The notes below the pieces were generated by a model that searched no databases, had not been told where the DNA came from, and saw only the letters and a program-made list of their open reading frames with translations. Shown here in pieces: positions 48,233 to 58,889 of a stretch of DNA of 64,000 bases. Source of the stretch: Dactylellina haptotyla (lineage: Eukaryota; Ascomycota; Orbiliomycetes; Orbiliales; Orbiliaceae); contig CM062379.1 of the NCBI GenBank assembly GCA_031310005.1, positions 124,001-188,000 of the forward strand, read 5' to 3'. The translations under genes were made by a program, and so were the position numbers. Numbering within the stretch: position 1 is the stretch's first letter; each line of letters opens with the position of its first letter.

Positions 48233-49712
48233 CCTTTAACCGAATTTAAAGCCCATAAGCGTTTCTGGTATCATAGCGAGTTGGGTGTTGAATGGAGAGA
48301 TTTTTACCGGCATCGTTGTTCTAGACTCGCATCAATATTCCTCACGTGTATTTTAGGTTGATCGGATCGTGATGCTATTTAGTTTTGATTTCCAAAAAAT
48401 CTGCCTTCCTGGAGTTCGATTTCTTGTTGGTGGCGGGGTAAGTGTCCTTTCTGTTGGAGGGGATATTTCGACCCGCTAGAATAAGGTTTGCCACGTTTGC
48501 CACTTTGGAGCACGAATTCACACTGCTTCTTGGCTAAGCTTTTGTCTCGCAAGGCCAGATGGCCAAGCTTAAATTAATCAGAAGGTCGACAAGCTTTTAA
48601 AAAGAGGCTCGCTTATGTTCCGGACCGAGCGATCTGATACTAGTTACTAGATCCTAAGCTTTTATAATCGTTGAAGGTATTGCCAAAATTTAGCATAGCG
48701 AATTCATAGTGTACGAAGAAACTGTTAAGAATATTTGTTGGTCTTGCGGTGTGTAGAAAAATGTTCGTATCCATGCAAAAGAGTTGAAGGAATTGGCCTC
48801 TTGTTGTCAGATATCTGGGTATCTTACCATACCAGAATTTAGGAAGCAATTAGCTTATTATAGTAATAGGTTAGTCGGTTGCAAGCGTGGATATTAATGC
48901 TTAAACCGTCGGCACCATTACTTGCATTTGTTTTCGCCCCCCACAGACTAAGCAACAATTGATATTGAGCAGCGTATCAATATCACAATGCAATATGACC
49001 AGCGGTGTGCCCCGATCCAATCCGGTTTGTTAACTGATACCTTCGATTGAGAGGAAATCTATGAACCGTGGTAATTAACACATCCTGGTAACAATTATGG
49101 CAAACTCAGATCTATGATGTTCTTCCCGGTTTTACCATGAAGCCAAAGTTGAGAGGCGCGTAACAAACTTCCTAACGGAAATGATATTACATTTGAAGTA
49201 GATCTTTGGCTTTTGCATAATAGTTTAAGTGGTATATTGTATCGTAATAGGACTAGCCCAAATATCTGACTAAACCCACTATCTTATCTTCAGAACCTAG
49301 GCTCTGATTTTCGCAAAACTGGGAGTCCACATGCTCGAACTTCGTCTACAACGCTGATTTATCCGATAATCGCTGTTTTTTTTCTGGTGAGCGTCTTAAG
49401 CTCGAGCATCACACTGATGTGTTCAAAACTTCGTAAGAGTAATGCTCAGGTTTCGTTATACAGCACAAGATACCGAGGATTAGGAGAAGAGGTACAGCGG
49501 CATTCGCGATATCTATAAAATGCTGCTTTCCGTCCTTCACATTTGGGATCATCAGATAGCTTGCAACAGTAGTCTCTTGTTACCTCTTCAGGTTGAATAA
49601 CCACAGCGCGACGGAAATACTACAGTCATTCTTTAGACTATTCTCTCTCATTTGCAAATTTGAACACTCTCTCATCTAGATCATTCATTTTTTCCTCAAG
49701 AAATCATTCAAA
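48233..49712. other. Intergenic region upstream of the intact Egh16-like gene
   Basis: No gene. It holds an inverted copy of the dispersed motif (48541-48564, reading GGCCATCTGGCC then TTGCGAGACAAA on the minus strand). A TATAAAA at 49514-49520, about 190 bp before the next ATG, is the probable core promoter of the Egh16-like gene. Confidence 0.55.
49514..49520 (+). promoter_or_regulatory. Putative TATA box of the intact Egh16-like gene
   Basis: TATAAAA lies 193 bp upstream of ATG 49713, in a TCTATAAA context also seen before the giant repeat-protein gene at 8118-8125. Inference from motif and distance. Confidence 0.35.
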
Positions 49713-50786
49713 ATGCATTACACAGTTAAAGCTCCTGCAGCTGCTGCGCTGGCCTTTTTGAGCCTTGTCCCGTCTATTGCGGGACACGCCTGTATCCTCC
49801 AGGCCATTGGAGACTCTGGTGGTATCACCAAAGCACTTGGTATCGTTGATGATACTCCTCGTTACGACGATAAACAGCTTCCATTTCAAGTAGATATCGC
49901 ACTGTTCAATTCCCCGGCTGTTCCGTGGAGGAAACCACCATGCAAAAACAAGGGGTGCTGCAAGAAGAAGAACTGCTGGCCAAAAGAATATTATACTCCT
50001 GTCAAACGTCAATATAACCCCAACGGCTGTGGTATCACACTTCATAAGCTTGATCTCTACGCAAAATCGAAATGGCCTGATCTGTTTCTTAATGCAAATG
50101 CATGGGAAAAAAACGTCAGATGGTATCAGCAACCTGCACCAGCAGAGGCTTCTATCGATATCAATGCCGAGGTTACCGATTTGATCGAACAGGGCAGAAT
50201 AACCAAGGCGGTTGCTGGTGGCTGGATCAAGGTTTTGATTCACCAGCTCAACACTGACGGTGCTGGTGCTTATAAGTGTAAGCTTGATACGGGAGCTACC
50301 GGCGAAAGGTGGGATGGTGGATATCTGGACATTACTGCAAATATTAAGTGGTGGGGTAAAATGTATAACAACGTCCCTGGAAACAAGTGGTCCGTCAACG
50401 GTTTGAGACTCAAGGATTGGAATATCGTCATCAACTTGCCGACAAATTTGGACTGTAAAGGAAGTATTGGGGGCCAAGAGAATATGTGTATTATTCGATG
50501 CGAGAATAGTGCAAAAAACGGCCCCTTCGGTGGATGTATCCCCTTTCAACAAGTAAGACCCAAGGTCGTGGCTACAACTGTTATCAAAGTCATCAAGGGC
50601 AGCCCTGTTACTGCTACCACCACTCTTACAGAGACTCTCAGCCCATCCGCACCACCTACCTCCACCCAAGTTGGTGGAACCGGAAACGCTCCAAGCGACG
50701 ACGATAAGGGCAAAAAGGATGAGTCTGAATATAGCAATAGCTATGACAACAGTTCCGATGAAGCCGTCGTCGATGGCGCTAAATAA
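49713..50786 (+). CDS. Egh16-like (DUF3129 / MAS family) secreted protein, intact copy
   Basis: A single exon of 357 residues. The signal peptide ends around residue 24 (S-I-A-G), giving a mature protein that starts H-A-C-I-L-Q-A-I-G-D-S-G-G. Family hallmarks are N-T-D-G-A-G-A-Y-K-C-K-L-D, L-D-C-K-G-S and the signature CIIRCENSAKNGPFGGC, followed by Q-Q. An unusual Cys/Lys cluster (C-K-N-K-G-C-C-K-K-K-N-C) sits near residues 74-85. The C-terminal ~70 residues are Thr/Pro-rich then acidic and Ser-rich, with no membrane anchor. Members were found among genes expressed during germination and appressorium formation in Blumeria and Magnaporthe, and some affect penetration; no enzyme activity is established. 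The paralogue at 3471-4547 has the same order of motifs but a nonsense codon. A role at the host surface is inferred from the family. Confidence 0.9.
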   Translation: MHYTVKAPAAAALAFLSLVPSIAGHACILQAIGDSGGITKALGIVDDTPRYDDKQLPFQVDIALFNSPAVPWRKPPCKNKGCCKKKNCWPKEYYTPVKRQYNPNGCGITLHKLDLYAKSKWPDLFLNANAWEKNVRWYQQPAPAEASIDINAEVTDLIEQGRITKAVAGGWIKVLIHQLNTDGAGAYKCKLDTGATGERWDGGYLDITANIKWWGKMYNNVPGNKWSVNGLRLKDWNIVINLPTNLDCKGSIGGQENMCIIRCENSAKNGPFGGCIPFQQVRPKVVATTVIKVIKGSPVTATTTLTETLSPSAPPTSTQVGGTGNAPSDDDKGKKDESEYSNSYDNSSDEAVVDGAK

Positions 50787-52956
50787 AGAGTAGCTTCGGA
50801 ACTATATTATGCTGCGGCGATTTCAGTGGGAAAGTATCAAATTCAAAAGACCTAGATTCACCGAACAATTGGTAGATTATCGCACATATTTGATATGGAT
50901 TCGTTTTTTCCTTGTTTTTATTTGTTTTTCTTTGTTTTGGGATCAACTGTTCATGGCGCAGAAAAGTTGACAAATTCTGGTGTATCTGGGTTGAGGATTG
51001 GGTTGCATTGGCGCTTGCAGGTTCGGGAAAGGATTGCGAATATAGATTTCATACATGTCATTCATTTATCAGATATATAAAGAAAATCTTTCCAAAAAGC
51101 ATTATGATCTTTGCCAAGTTATAATGTCCAATGTGATGCAAAATACCGCCAATACCGGACCCATATCATTAAATCGTGAGTTTTGTCTTGAATTTAAAAT
51201 ATATTAACGTCATAAACTTGATCGTCAAATATATACTAGCATGTTCATACATAGGTAACCGGGCTACACAAAATTTATTTTTAGGAGATCACAGACCTTT
51301 AGGACTCTAGTAGATATGAGTAAGAGATACCTCGTAAGATAGCGTTCTCTGGTTCTGGCACCGAATCGATGGTAATACGGGATTTTGGTATTCTGTGATA
51401 TCTTCAGACCTCCTATCTCGGTTACGATTAACAATCTACCTGCTTTTTTTTGCGCGGGGCCCTGATAACCGGAACCCCGCCTCCCGGACGAGCTCAATCT
51501 TATGGGATATCGGCGCGAAGACCTCAAATTTTTCAATTGAAGCTAAGCTTTTGTTCAGGGACATCCATGAGAAACTTATGATACTCATTTCCGTCTTTGG
51601 TAAAGAAAACGTGAGTTTCTATGGTGTCTTTAGTATTGATAGCTACGGATCCGACATTGTGCACTACGGCTGATCTCCCATTGGATGTTTCCATCATGTA
51701 TTGGCGATCGATACCGAGTTCAGCATGCAGGGGTTCAAGCGAAATAAGCTTAACTTACACACAAGAGTTTTTTCGAGAATATTCAACTGCCGAGGATTCA
51801 TACAACGGGGAGCCAATTTCTGCTTGATGGTACCTACCTTTAAAACCTAATCCTTGTATAAAACGACCAGCATTTGGAAGGTCACAATGCAGGATCCCAA
51901 AAATTACGAAAATTTTTCAGAAACAGAATTTAGCCTTTGGCCCCTCGTTATCGGTACGGATGTAGCGTGCATGCGATACCAGAAGGTGCGAGACTAAATA
52001 TTCAGCCTTTCGATAATGCAAAGTCGAAAGCCTCAGGCCCCGCTCTAATTCCGCTATCCATATGCTCTGATACTCAGCATTACTCAGTGTGTTGAACTAG
52101 AACGGCATCGAGGTCTGGCGAGCTCGTACAAATGGGTGATGTCGTATCTGAGGTGGAATTGCTCGGGTTTAGAGCGTAAATTGGGCAAAATACTATTACC
52201 CATGTTGCAGGTATGCAAATAGTCTGTGGCGTGAGCCCCACCCGCAATCCGGATATCCACCCTGAATCATGGACTTGCGTAACCCACCACGAAAAATAAA
52301 AAATCGCGCCGGCTAATTACTCCGAGCAGGCCCACACGGTTCGTCGGAAATAATGCGACGACATCTTTTAGAAAACGTGATTTACTCCCAAGCACATAGG
52401 CAGAATTCACCAAGCATGAAGGAATACCTTGGAACTTTAACGGGCAATGTGATCGGCCGGTCAATTCGACTAAAAGGTTATATCTATGGCGATTGAAATC
52501 TCAACGTTTTAATCCCTCTTGGGACGCTGGAGTTGGAGCAATGTATATTGTTCAGGCAGCAGCTTAATAGATGTCAGTATTGTTCAATGCTTGACAGTTG
52601 CTGGGGTAGGGGTACCCTAGTTGGCAAGCTTCCCCTGTCCCAGATGCTGATATGGATTGTGCGAACCTTCGCGGTATCAATGCGTCTTACATTGGAATCG
52701 GGTAAGCAGAAAAAGTTGAGCCGAATCCCAAGTTCCGATTCTGTGCGACGCAAGGGAGTTATGACTTGGCTTTGTTATCCCCGGATCTGACAGGAACAGT
52801 AATTGCTCAGCATTTATTCATGCTCAATATTTTGCGTACATAAACAGCGCGGTCGCCGCTCCTGATCCAACCTGAGTCGCGGAAGAACAGCACGGGGCAG
52901 TAGTCACAATCTAGCTACCAGGTTCATTTGAGTAGTCGTAATTTCAGTGCAAGATC
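50787..52956. other. Gene-poor stretch upstream of the LysM gene
   Basis: About 2.2 kb with no gene I can support; frames are under 95 codons and lack domains. The left end should contain the 3' untranslated region of the Egh16-like gene, the right end the LysM promoter. Confidence 0.5.
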
Positions 52957-53996
52957 ATGAAGTTCCAACTTTCTTCGCTTCTTGTCGCTACGGCGCTCGC
53001 CCAGCTGAGCGTTGCCAGCTTTTCATACAGACGCCGGGCAACCAGTAAGTATTTTACCGCTTTAACATAATGCATTTCGCGGGAGCGGCCTGCCTTTGTT
53101 ATCGAGCGCTAACACTTTATACGAGTTTCGTAGGCCCTTGGCCAACCGAGCCTGATATCAGCTCTGGGTGCACAAGATGGGTTGAAGCTCTTCAGGGAGA
53201 TGACTGTAATTCTCTTGCAGATGTTGACAGTGTTCCATTAGCCGACTTCCTCGCATGGGTAACTATCTATATTCCTGATGCTGAGTGGTATAAACAATGC
53301 GTACTAAGTTGATCATAGAACCCGGCGCTTGCTCGAGATTGCAGTGCCGTCAAAGTTGGATACGGATACTGCACCGCGAGTAGTGGTACGACTCAAACTA
53401 CGTCCACACTGTTGACAACTTCTGCTCCTACCTGCCCAACTGTTTCGGTAACAGTAACGGTAACGAAAACTTCTGCTTCCACCTGCCCGACTGTTTCGGT
53501 AACAGTGACAGTAACGACCACTGTGACTGTCGGGACGACAACATCTAAACCCACAACAACCATTTCAACGACTACCACAACTACTACAAGGACGACCACG
53601 ACCGCCGTCAAGACTCCCCTTGCACCTTCGATGTTCCCAAGTTCTAGCGGAACACTCCAATGCGTCAAGTCGAATACTCCCATTCCGCAACCAACTCTTA
53701 TTACCAGCGGGTCGACTCTCGCATCCGTTATTACTACCGCTTGTAACAATCTTGTGACAACTGGAAATAAGTGGCTCGAAATCGGAGATCCGTATACGGT
53801 GGTACTCCCAGTAAATGGCGTTTCCACCACATTCCTACTAAACATCAAGCTTGGCGGGTTCCCAGTTGAGAACTCTCTGTGTCAATCCCAGCTCAAGCTG
53901 ATTAGTAGCGGATGTACGACGAGCGGAAATACGTACGGTGGCTGTAGTTATACCTCAGACTACAACCTTCTCTCTTGTATATTCCCGAATGTTTAG
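52957..53996 (+). CDS. Secreted LysM-domain protein with Thr-rich linker and unassigned Cys domain
   Basis: Three exons (52957-53044, 53134-53258, 53319-53996) join in frame to 296 residues. A signal peptide ends around residue 21-23. A single LysM-like domain spans about 42-90: C-T-R-W, G-D-D-C-N-S-L-A, L-A-D-F-L-A-W-N-P, D-C-S-A-V-K-V-G-Y-G-Y-C, with the Cys pairs usual in fungal secreted LysM proteins. LysM domains bind chitin, peptidoglycan or related N-acetylglucosamine polymers. A duplicated T-C-P-T-V-S-V-T-V-T-V-T segment and a poly-Thr linker follow. The last ~115 residues contain Cys residues spaced like a small disulfide domain that I do not recognise. A role in shielding fungal chitin or interacting with bacteria is possible but not shown. 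A 16-bp palindrome lies just after the stop. Confidence 0.88.
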
Positions 53997-55403
53997 ATAA
54001 GCTTAGAACTCGCGAAGGCCTTAAGGCCTTAAGGGCATTTCAAAAATCTAAACTCATTGCATAGATGGGGTGATATCTTAGAATATTTAAGAATAACAAT
54101 CTATATTCTTAATTCAATTTACTGTGAAAATATTCTCACTGCTATATATTTTAGTTTTGTCGCCTTCGTCTCTAGTGGCAAGTCCAAAAACTAGCCAGGT
54201 GGGTCGCTGGTCTACATGTTAGGCGTAGGGCCCAGGGGCGCTGGGTGAATTTTGTGTTGATATCGTGGGAAAGCCAAATTGGGAAGGTTTGTTTAAAAAC
54301 TTTTGGCTGGGTACGTAGTATATATTCAAACCGATTTTGAGAACGACGAATAGTTCCAAGGCAAATGTTCTGCGGTCGCGTGATATATTCGATGAGCGAT
54401 TTGGGCCTTTGGATGAGCATTAATGTTTCAGTATTCTTTATTCTAAGTGTTTGACGGCATCTAGAATCTGGCTTGCGAGACAACAATTGTAGCTGAAGAT
54501 TTGTCCGAACGATGTACGACGACGCGGGCGCGGTTGTACGTTGTCGCATCCAGATTCAAAGCCACTCAAACCAGAATCTCAAACCGGTTTGAGGCGTCGC
54601 AAGATAAGCTAAATCTTATAAACCTGAAGACCGAAAGCTAAAATGATAAATTCTATCTCTTAAAACAGTTTGGCAGCCATCTGTGTTTTTGTTCGCCTTC
54701 TTATCATGTAACACGGGCGCAGATCAGATTCTGGAAATATAATTTAGCCGTCGTATACTCTATTTGGCAATAACCGGTCAAGTTCTCCCTCGAATCGGGA
54801 ACGAGTATTTTAAACCGCTCTTGGCGACAAGTCGGTTTTTGCAAACACCACCCCGTTCTAACAATTAGCTCTGTTCAAACTGTTCCTGGAGCTAATGAAA
54901 ATGATAAATATTATTTAAAAGGAAGAAAAGGGTTTAAATTTTAACCAATGCCGGGTTTATGTTCCGTTAGCCTTTCGTCCGAGGGAACATCGGACCGCTA
55001 ATGGCCATTTTTCGCACCTTGTTTGCCCAGGATATTTTGGTTTTTCTGCGATCTGGTTGCATTCTGGTACTCAAGATTCGCGGACCGCTCGCTACCATTC
55101 CCCGCTGAGACCTTACAGGAGCTATTACCATGGATCAGGGAGGGTATTGGAACGGTTGATGAAGACCCAAAATCCCGCCTGTTAGCCAAATACCCGAGGA
55201 AGACGGGGACGTCGGAAATTCGTTCTTTAAATGTTGATTTCTCAGGTTTGAGTGCCTGCTAGAAGAGTTTAGTATAAATCCCGTCCGATTTCGCATCAGT
55301 TCTTTGGATCTATTAAGAACTAGAGATACGATATTTAGACGACTATCCTCGAAAAGACCTGCGGTTTGCCACAAACTAGCCACTTAACGAAAGCAGAGGA
55401 AAA
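53997..55403. other. Intergenic region with palindrome and dispersed motif
   Basis: AAGGCCTTAAGGCCTT at 54015-54030 is a perfect 16-bp palindrome 18 bp beyond the LysM stop. A copy of the dispersed motif (GGCATCT, then TCTGGCTTGCGAGACAA) lies at 54456-54485. No gene is supported. Confidence 0.55.
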
Positions 55404-56555
55404 ATGGTTAAATTGGCAGCATTGGCATCCATTGTTGGCTTGGCGGGGGGAGTATTCGCACAATCGCCTGTGTATGGTCAATGTGAGTAGTAGGCTGACA
55501 TATAAATTCTCATTTGGAAAATTTGCGGTTCCTGGTTTCAATTTGTAAGGCTAATCTGGTCCGTAGGTGGTGGAATCGGCTGGTAGGGTCGTGGAAGTTG
55601 CTGTTTAATGGTAGAGTATAACTAAAAATTGGTGAACATAGGACTGGGCCTACTACATGTGTCTCAGGAAGCACATGCGTGTATTCGAATGACTGTAAGC
55701 TAAAGCTAACCACTAGTATCAAACCAATTCCTATTCGAAGCCTAACTATATCATATAGACTACAGTCAGTGCATCCCAGGCACCCAGGTTACAACTACAA
55801 CCTCCAAGACAACGACTAAAACGACAACAACATCCTCGACAATCACACTCAAGACAACAACCACTACGACTAAGACAACCACAGCAGCCGCAAGCACTTC
55901 CACAGCATCTTCTTTCGTATTGGCAGGCGACTCCACAGTCACAAATGACAAAGGTTGGGGCGGTGCATTTTGCTCCCAGGTATCCGCTAAGACTTGTACC
56001 AATTTCGCGCACTCTGGTACCACCACGGTGACCTTCAAGTCTCTCGGCGACTGGGCCAAGCTTATCACGGCAGTCAAGGCTGCTAGCAAACCTTGCTACG
56101 TTCTCATTCAGTTCGGACATAATGATCAAAAGGTTCTTACGACGTCCGAGTTCCAGACTAACCTTCAAAATATGGGAAAGGAGATTCAAGCTATATCTGG
56201 GGCTTACCCAGTTTTTGTAACCAGTCTTTCTCGCCGCGGGTTCAGTAGTGGTAAGGTGTCTGATTCATTGGAGCCATGGATGGTCTACACCCGTGCCGCA
56301 GCAAATGCTATCGGTGCCAAATACATTGAGCTATTGCAAACCTCTATTGCTTATTTGAATGGAATTGGAGAGACTGCAGCCCACAAGATGGACTATGAGA
56401 GCGGTGATAGCACTCACTTGAACGCTTGTGGAGCCAAGGTATTCGCCAGAATGGTCGGAGACCTGCTTGTTCGCAAGCCAGTTGTAGCCCAGGCCAGTAT
56501 CAAGACCGATAGCTCCTTGACAAGCAGTATTGATAACAAACAATCTGTTTGTTAA
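55404..56555 (+). CDS. Secreted CBM1-linked SGNH/GDSL esterase, CE12 rhamnogalacturonan acetylesterase type
   Basis: Four exons (55404-55482, 55567-55582, 55642-55694, 55759-56555) join in frame to 314 residues. The second exon is only 16 nt. The signal peptide is followed by a CBM1 (Y-G-Q-C-G-G-I-G-W-T-G-P-T-T-C ... Y-Y-S-Q-C) and a Thr/Lys linker to about residue 100. The SGNH hydrolase has block I A-G-D-S-T-V (Ser about 108), G-W-G, block III G-H-N-D (about 169-172) and block V D-S-T-H-L-N (Asp 266, His 269). This set fits CE12, whose members remove acetyl groups from rhamnogalacturonan or xylan. The enzyme would work outside the cell, alongside pectin- and cellulose-degrading enzymes such as the GH5 at 33374. 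A fungal CE12 fused to CBM1 is less common than CE12 alone. All catalytic residues are present. Confidence 0.93.
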
Positions 56556-57329
56556 ATTCGAACTTCGCATGTACTTGTCGGTGGCTTGGTACGAGACTAC
56601 GCTGTTTATATGGATGAAGAGTCTAGACCGTTATTTTTCTACTTTCCAATCCCCACGACTATGTATATATTCAAATCTAATCAAGGGGAATGCGATTCGA
56701 TTTCAAATGCATCTATTTTGGTAGTAGCTCAAACACCCGTATCAGTAAAAGAGTGTAACTCTTTGGTGTCCTAACCTTTGCCACTTCAATCACAGCTATG
56801 AAAACAGTGTTGTCCTGTGTGGTTGTGTTGATCGTGTGGTCGACGCTGCGTACTTGCGCCCTAATCAGGCTTGAAGATTTCAGCCTCAGGCTATCTTCAG
56901 TTCCGGTTAGCGGCCTGGGATGCGGAGAGGTCGGTACTTTTGACTTGGATGACGACAAGATAGTGCACCTGCACGCCGGTGCTCTGCTGATATCACCAAC
57001 TTGTGCCAGATCCAGTCCCCATACTGGCTATCGATTACTCACACCCTTGTTCGCGCTCTCTCTCATTGGAGATTACCTCTCCCCTGCAAGGATCTGTGCT
57101 TGGATCAAGGGGAGATGGGATGGACCGGCTTGGATATTGGGCTGGGCCGCACTACCCCAAAAGCTTGGTATATAACCGACGTTACGGCCGTTCAGCCAGT
57201 GCGCCATCTATCGTATCTCCAAGGACATCATGACCACAGCCTCATCTCATCGTTTAACTTCTCATTATCTTCTGAGCCCATCGATCTAGGCCCTTGTCCA
57301 TCGGTCTAGACCCATCGTCTTCACTCATC
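56556..57329. other. Intergenic region upstream of the CorA-like gene
   Basis: A 125-codon frame with a hydrophobic start at 56798 is open here. It has no family resemblance and overlaps the promoter zone (TATATAA at 57168-57174), so I do not call it a gene. Confidence 0.5.
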
Positions 57330-58889
57330 ATGTCAAACCCCGATGGCAGTCCGCCAGGACCTTCGGATGTTGCCCAAGCTGAGGTGCCAGGGGTAACCGG
57401 CGGAGCTGCATCTCCACCTACCGCAGGACATGCTCGTGGCACTTTACCCAATGCAGAGCCGTCGGGTACACCCATTCTAGACTCTATCAATACAAAGATT
57501 GTTTCTCACATTCTGCCAAGCTCATACGCCAAAAAGGGTCGGATACACTCTCGCAGGAAACCGACGGCTCATCGAACTAGCTACTCTTGGGAAGTGAGGA
57601 ATCGTAGTCGGTACCATGAGTATGTTCATAACTTAGCGCTTGCTGGGTGGGATAATCTGAAACAGCTTGACTCGTATATGGATAAAGATATTCAGGACAC
57701 GAACCTTGTCGTCTCTATTCTGGATATCAAGTCCGATAATCAGGTGGACTTGGTCGAAGACCTCTACTCTTTGGGCGAAGTCGACGCCTTCTTGAAAAAA
57801 GATGTCCGAGGAAATGCCAAAGTCAGGCTCTTCCTAGTCGAGCACGGAGGCTCCCTCCAAAGTAGCATGATCGACTGTCTAGGATCCCATCTGGTCATGG
57901 ATCCTCGATTCTTCGCTGCAAACTTGTTTGGACCTTATATGATCATTTCGCCTGCAGATAGACATCGGGCACCGTTTGCTGGTATCGGCTTCACCATCCT
58001 GAAGCCATCCCGTTCCCGAGCCACAGAAACCAAGTTTTTTCGAGTCTCCATCTACATCAAGCATGATGACGATGGAAGTGGGTGGTGTGGGGTCATCCTC
58101 TTTAACTCGCACTCTAAGGTCCAGCTTTCCGCTCGTACCTTAACGCCTCCGCCGCCATTCGGTCAAGAGATCCCCGGTCTCCGTTCTCAAATTAACCCCT
58201 CGCATACGCAGGCATCTCAATTCAATCAACCTCAGTCCCTTCGAGAACTGTACATCCACGCCCTAGATCTCTCAAATGCCTCGCAAGCCACTGCCTCACC
58301 ATTCTATGCCATCTGTCCCCTGATAAAATTAAACTTTCACTGTTGGAACGAAGTCATAAACACTATCCGTACTGAAGACCGCCGCATTTCTGATATCTCC
58401 GAAGCGTCTTTTGGTCACGTTGAGGAGATACAGCACACACTTGCCCTTATCGAGCGTTTCGGCACTCTAGGATGGCAAGACACAAACACCCCACCTCCAG
58501 AAGCAGTGGAACAGATACAAGCGGAGTTGATAGAAGATTTTAAACATCTTCTCAACCAAACGGATCTGCTATGGGAAGAGCGCCGAAACATGTCGTCTGT
58601 CCGTGACCGGCAACGCCAAGCTCGCTGGTCCACCCTCACAAACACCTTCACCTTCATCTTCGTCCCCATATCGCTTATATCCAGCATATACGGGATGAAT
58701 GTTGTGGAAATCAGCGGGAGCGACCAGAATCCCAGAATATGGCAATTCTTTGTCGCCTGCATAGGTCTCAATCTGGTGATACTATTTATGATGGCAGCAA
58801 GTCACTGGGTTGGAGAAATGAGGCGCTACAGGAGAAAACCTGGCGTCAAAGAAGTATGGGCGTTTGCAACCAACATGGATGGGCGCTAG
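57330..58889 (+). CDS. CorA-like Mg2+ transporter-family protein
   Basis: A single exon of 519 residues from ATG 57330. The N-terminal ~60 residues are low-complexity (Pro/Gly/Ala). The middle is a mixed soluble region. A predicted helix carrying the charged stretch L-L-W-E-E-R-R-N and R-D-R-Q-R-Q-A-R leads into the first membrane helix (T-F-I-F-V-P-I-S-L-I-S-S-I). The signature Y-G-M-N follows at about residue 454-457, then a second membrane helix (F-F-V-A-C-I-G-L-N-L-V-I-L-F). This C-terminal pair of helices with GMN is the hallmark of CorA channels, which pass Mg2+ as pentamers. In fungi many such genes have divergent soluble domains and unknown ions, so Mg2+ transport is inferred. No signal peptide and no intron. 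Confidence 0.87.
   Translation: MSNPDGSPPGPSDVAQAEVPGVTGGAASPPTAGHARGTLPNAEPSGTPILDSINTKIVSHILPSSYAKKGRIHSRRKPTAHRTSYSWEVRNRSRYHEYVHNLALAGWDNLKQLDSYMDKDIQDTNLVVSILDIKSDNQVDLVEDLYSLGEVDAFLKKDVRGNAKVRLFLVEHGGSLQSSMIDCLGSHLVMDPRFFAANLFGPYMIISPADRHRAPFAGIGFTILKPSRSRATETKFFRVSIYIKHDDDGSGWCGVILFNSHSKVQLSARTLTPPPPFGQEIPGLRSQINPSHTQASQFNQPQSLRELYIHALDLSNASQATASPFYAICPLIKLNFHCWNEVINTIRTEDRRISDISEASFGHVEEIQHTLALIERFGTLGWQDTNTPPPEAVEQIQAELIEDFKHLLNQTDLLWEERRNMSSVRDRQRQARWSTLTNTFTFIFVPISLISSIYGMNVVEISGSDQNPRIWQFFVACIGLNLVILFMMAASHWVGEMRRYRRKPGVKEVWAFATNMDGR

Noticed and set aside
49713-50786. Egh16-like proteins as copper LPMO-type enzymes, because the mature protein starts with His
   Set aside because: A histidine brace needs a second conserved His. 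The candidate His in V-L-I-H-Q-L-N of the intact copy is Tyr in the paralogue (W-K-I-Y-T-V-N), and the His in T-L-H-K-L-D is not conserved either.
54172-54549. 125-codon open frame on the minus strand
   Set aside because: It overlaps a copy of the dispersed intergenic motif, has no domain, no promoter or splice support, and no protein-like pattern.
56798-57175. 125-codon frame with a hydrophobic, signal-like start
   Set aside because: Its sequence resembles no family and it covers the core promoter region of the CorA-like gene, including a TATATAA box. Chance is the simpler explanation.
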